A DNA stretch of 13,904 nucleotides from an uncultured Bacilli bacterium (GTDB lineage: Bacteria > Bacillota_I > Bacilli_A > RF39 > UBA660), in assembly GCA_947628765.1 (NCBI GenBank), contig CANRBD010000021.1, positions 1 to 13,904 on the forward strand, in the 5' to 3' direction. Made by a program: the position numbers and the translations under genes. The notes under the pieces were generated by a model. That model was given only the letters and a program-made list of their open reading frames with translations. It did not search any database and was not told the origin of the DNA. Shown here piece by piece: positions 12,795 to 13,904 of the stretch (the stretch's first letter is position 1; the number at the start of each line of letters is the position of its first letter).

Positions 12795-13904
12795 CTATTT
12801 TGCTTCTTGTTTATTGTTTTTCATATCTAGTGTCGCTTCATTAACTGCATCATCAATGGTTTTAATTTCATCGATAATCATACTATAACCAATAGCGGCT
12901 CCAAAACCATGTGATAAATTTTTAAATTCTTTATGAAGTTTTCTAATATAAGAAACCACAGCTTTTTCATCGTTACCAACCATATAAACTAAAAATTCAT
13001 TACCATTAGTTCTTATGATTTCACTATTCGGTAGCTGATGATTAATTAAAACTCCCGCGCCTTCAACAATAACTTTATCACCTTCTGCGTGACCAAAATT
13101 ATCATTAATATAGGCTACATTATTTAAATCAATAATGATAATTGCTTGTGGATAAACATCAGTTGCATCCCATTTGCTGACATTAGCATTTAAATAGTTA
13201 CGATTTTTAAGAGATGTTAAACTATCGATATAACGTAATTTTTCCATTTTCGATAATTTAGAATTATGATCTTTACGTTTTTTAATAAATTTACCAGTTA
13301 AAATTCCTACTAATAATAGAATAACTGCACTAAAGACCGCAATTAAAGCTTGGATAAGTTTATTACTACTTGTATAATTAATAATTTCTGTATAACTATT
13401 ATTAATAATTTGTTTATTATCGGTAAATGCTAAATAAAAATCAAATAATTCGTTAAAAGTACGATTAGCTTTAACATCACGACATACAAAATTGTATTCG
13501 CTATCTAAATTAAATGTATATATGCTTTTAAATTTGTTTAATTTATCACGAACATAATTGTCATAAGTATAATAATCAACAGCTGCTAGATCGTTTTTGT
13601 TTAAACTGTTAATTAAACTATCTACATTGTTATAAGGTTTAGTTTTAATACCATGTTCTTGCAAGTGACCATCAATTTTACTATCTTTAACGACTTTAAC
13701 TACTTGATTAGTTAAAGAATTGACAGAGTTGACAGTTAGGTTATTGTTTTCACTAGCAATAATCGCAATTTTTTCATCGTATAATGAGATAGTATTAGTA
13801 GTATCCATTTTATATTTACTTTGTTCGTGATAATTAAAGACAATATCTAAATTATTATTTTCAAAATCACGAAGTAAATTTTCAATAGATGAATATTTTT
13901 TATA
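12795..13904 (-). CDS. Periplasmic-binding-domain receptor with degenerate GGDEF domain (5' end outside window)
   Basis: The frame is open to the right edge. The ATG at 13808 has no convincing ribosome-binding site, and the 32 codons before it (YKKYSSIENLLRDFENNNLD, then IVFNYHEQ) continue the same fold, so the true start is outside. Of the 369 visible residues, about 1-180 look like the end of a type-2 periplasmic-binding (SBP_bac_3-like) sensor. About 183-207 are a membrane segment, and 222-369 a GGDEF domain (LRYIDSLTSLKNRNYL, IIDLNNVAYINDNFGHAEGD). The signature reads RTNGNEF: both the first Gly and the catalytic acidic residue are Asn, while N267 and D276 of the nucleotide pocket remain. 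It is probably a binding or relay domain rather than an active cyclase. Confidence 0.88.
   Translation of the reverse strand, partial: YKKYSSIENLLRDFENNNLDIVFNYHEQSKYKMDTTNTISLYDEKIAIIASENNNLTVNSVNSLTNQVVKVVKDSKIDGHLQEHGIKTKPYNNVDSLINSLNKNDLAAVDYYTYDNYVRDKLNKFKSIYTFNLDSEYNFVCRDVKANRTFNELFDFYLAFTDNKQIINNSYTEIINYTSSNKLIQALIAVFSAVILLLVGILTGKFIKKRKDHNSKLSKMEKLRYIDSLTSLKNRNYLNANVSKWDATDVYPQAIIIIDLNNVAYINDNFGHAEGDKVIVEGAGVLINHQLPNSEIIRTNGNEFLVYMVGNDEKAVVSYIRKLHKEFKNLSHGFGAAIGYSMIIDEIKTIDDAVNEATLDMKNNKQEAK

Noticed and set aside
12795..13808. GGDEF receptor as a complete gene starting at 13808
   Set aside because: The frame stays open to the window edge, the upstream residues continue the sensor domain and no Shine-Dalgarno precedes the ATG.
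1..13904. CRISPR arrays, tRNA or rRNA genes, restriction or other defence systems
   Set aside because: No regularly spaced repeats, cloverleaf sequences, rRNA segments or recognisable defence proteins were seen on either strand.
1..13904. Mycoplasma-type code with TGA as tryptophan
   Set aside because: All tryptophans inspected are TGG and every conserved protein is full length with the standard bacterial code; the lack of TGA stops alone is not enough.

Overview
The window is AT-rich and comes from a low-GC Gram-positive lineage. The evidence is strong purine-rich Shine-Dalgarno sites (AGGAGG and AGGTG types), compact sigma-A promoters often of the extended -10 type (TGnTATAAT), an FtsK/SpoIIIE translocase, a lipoteichoic-acid-synthase-type enzyme and a PadR/HAAS pair. 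Tryptophan is coded by TGG and full-length proteins are read with the standard bacterial code. None of the 14 visible stops is TGA (10 TAA, 4 TAG). The best guess is an uncultured or host-associated member of the Bacilli/Erysipelotrichia side of the Firmicutes; the genus cannot be told from this sequence.

Almost everything is on the minus strand, so the order below runs right to left along transcription. At the right edge (13904-11936) a two-gene unit encodes a membrane receptor (periplasmic-binding-like domain, membrane segment, GGDEF domain with a degenerate NGNEF signature; its 5' end lies outside the window) and a YihY/BrkB membrane protein. A 584-base gene-free stretch follows (11935-11352). 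It holds an unexplained structured segment beside the yihY stop and a roughly 0.4 kb mobile-element relic bounded by 34-bp perfect terminal inverted repeats. Next come the LtaS-type phosphoglycerol transferase and a translationally coupled single-pass protein (11351-8660), then a separately promoted membrane-anchored protein with an Ig/FxLYD-like domain (8591-8142) ending in a clean UUCG terminator.

Further left are dinB (DNA polymerase IV), a small orphan protein with its own promoter, and an ftsK plus extracytoplasmic-protein operon (8093-3491). The only plus-strand gene (3128-3445) encodes a small C-terminally anchored protein. It converges on the ftsK operon at a bidirectional terminator and diverges from a padR/HAAS operon (2971-1273) whose promoter overlaps an operator-like dyad. 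The left end (1193-1) is another operon: an unknown soluble protein, an NrtR-type regulator (decayed Nudix domain plus winged helix) and the start of a membrane protein cut by the window edge.

Functionally the window is dominated by cell-envelope and division functions (teichoic acid polymerisation, chromosome translocation, anchored surface proteins, PadR/HAAS envelope signalling), with one DNA-damage polymerase and two probable small-molecule sensors. Most of it looks like ordinary chromosome. The unusual places are the mobile relic, the structured segment next to it, and the GGDEF domain lacking its catalytic acidic residue.
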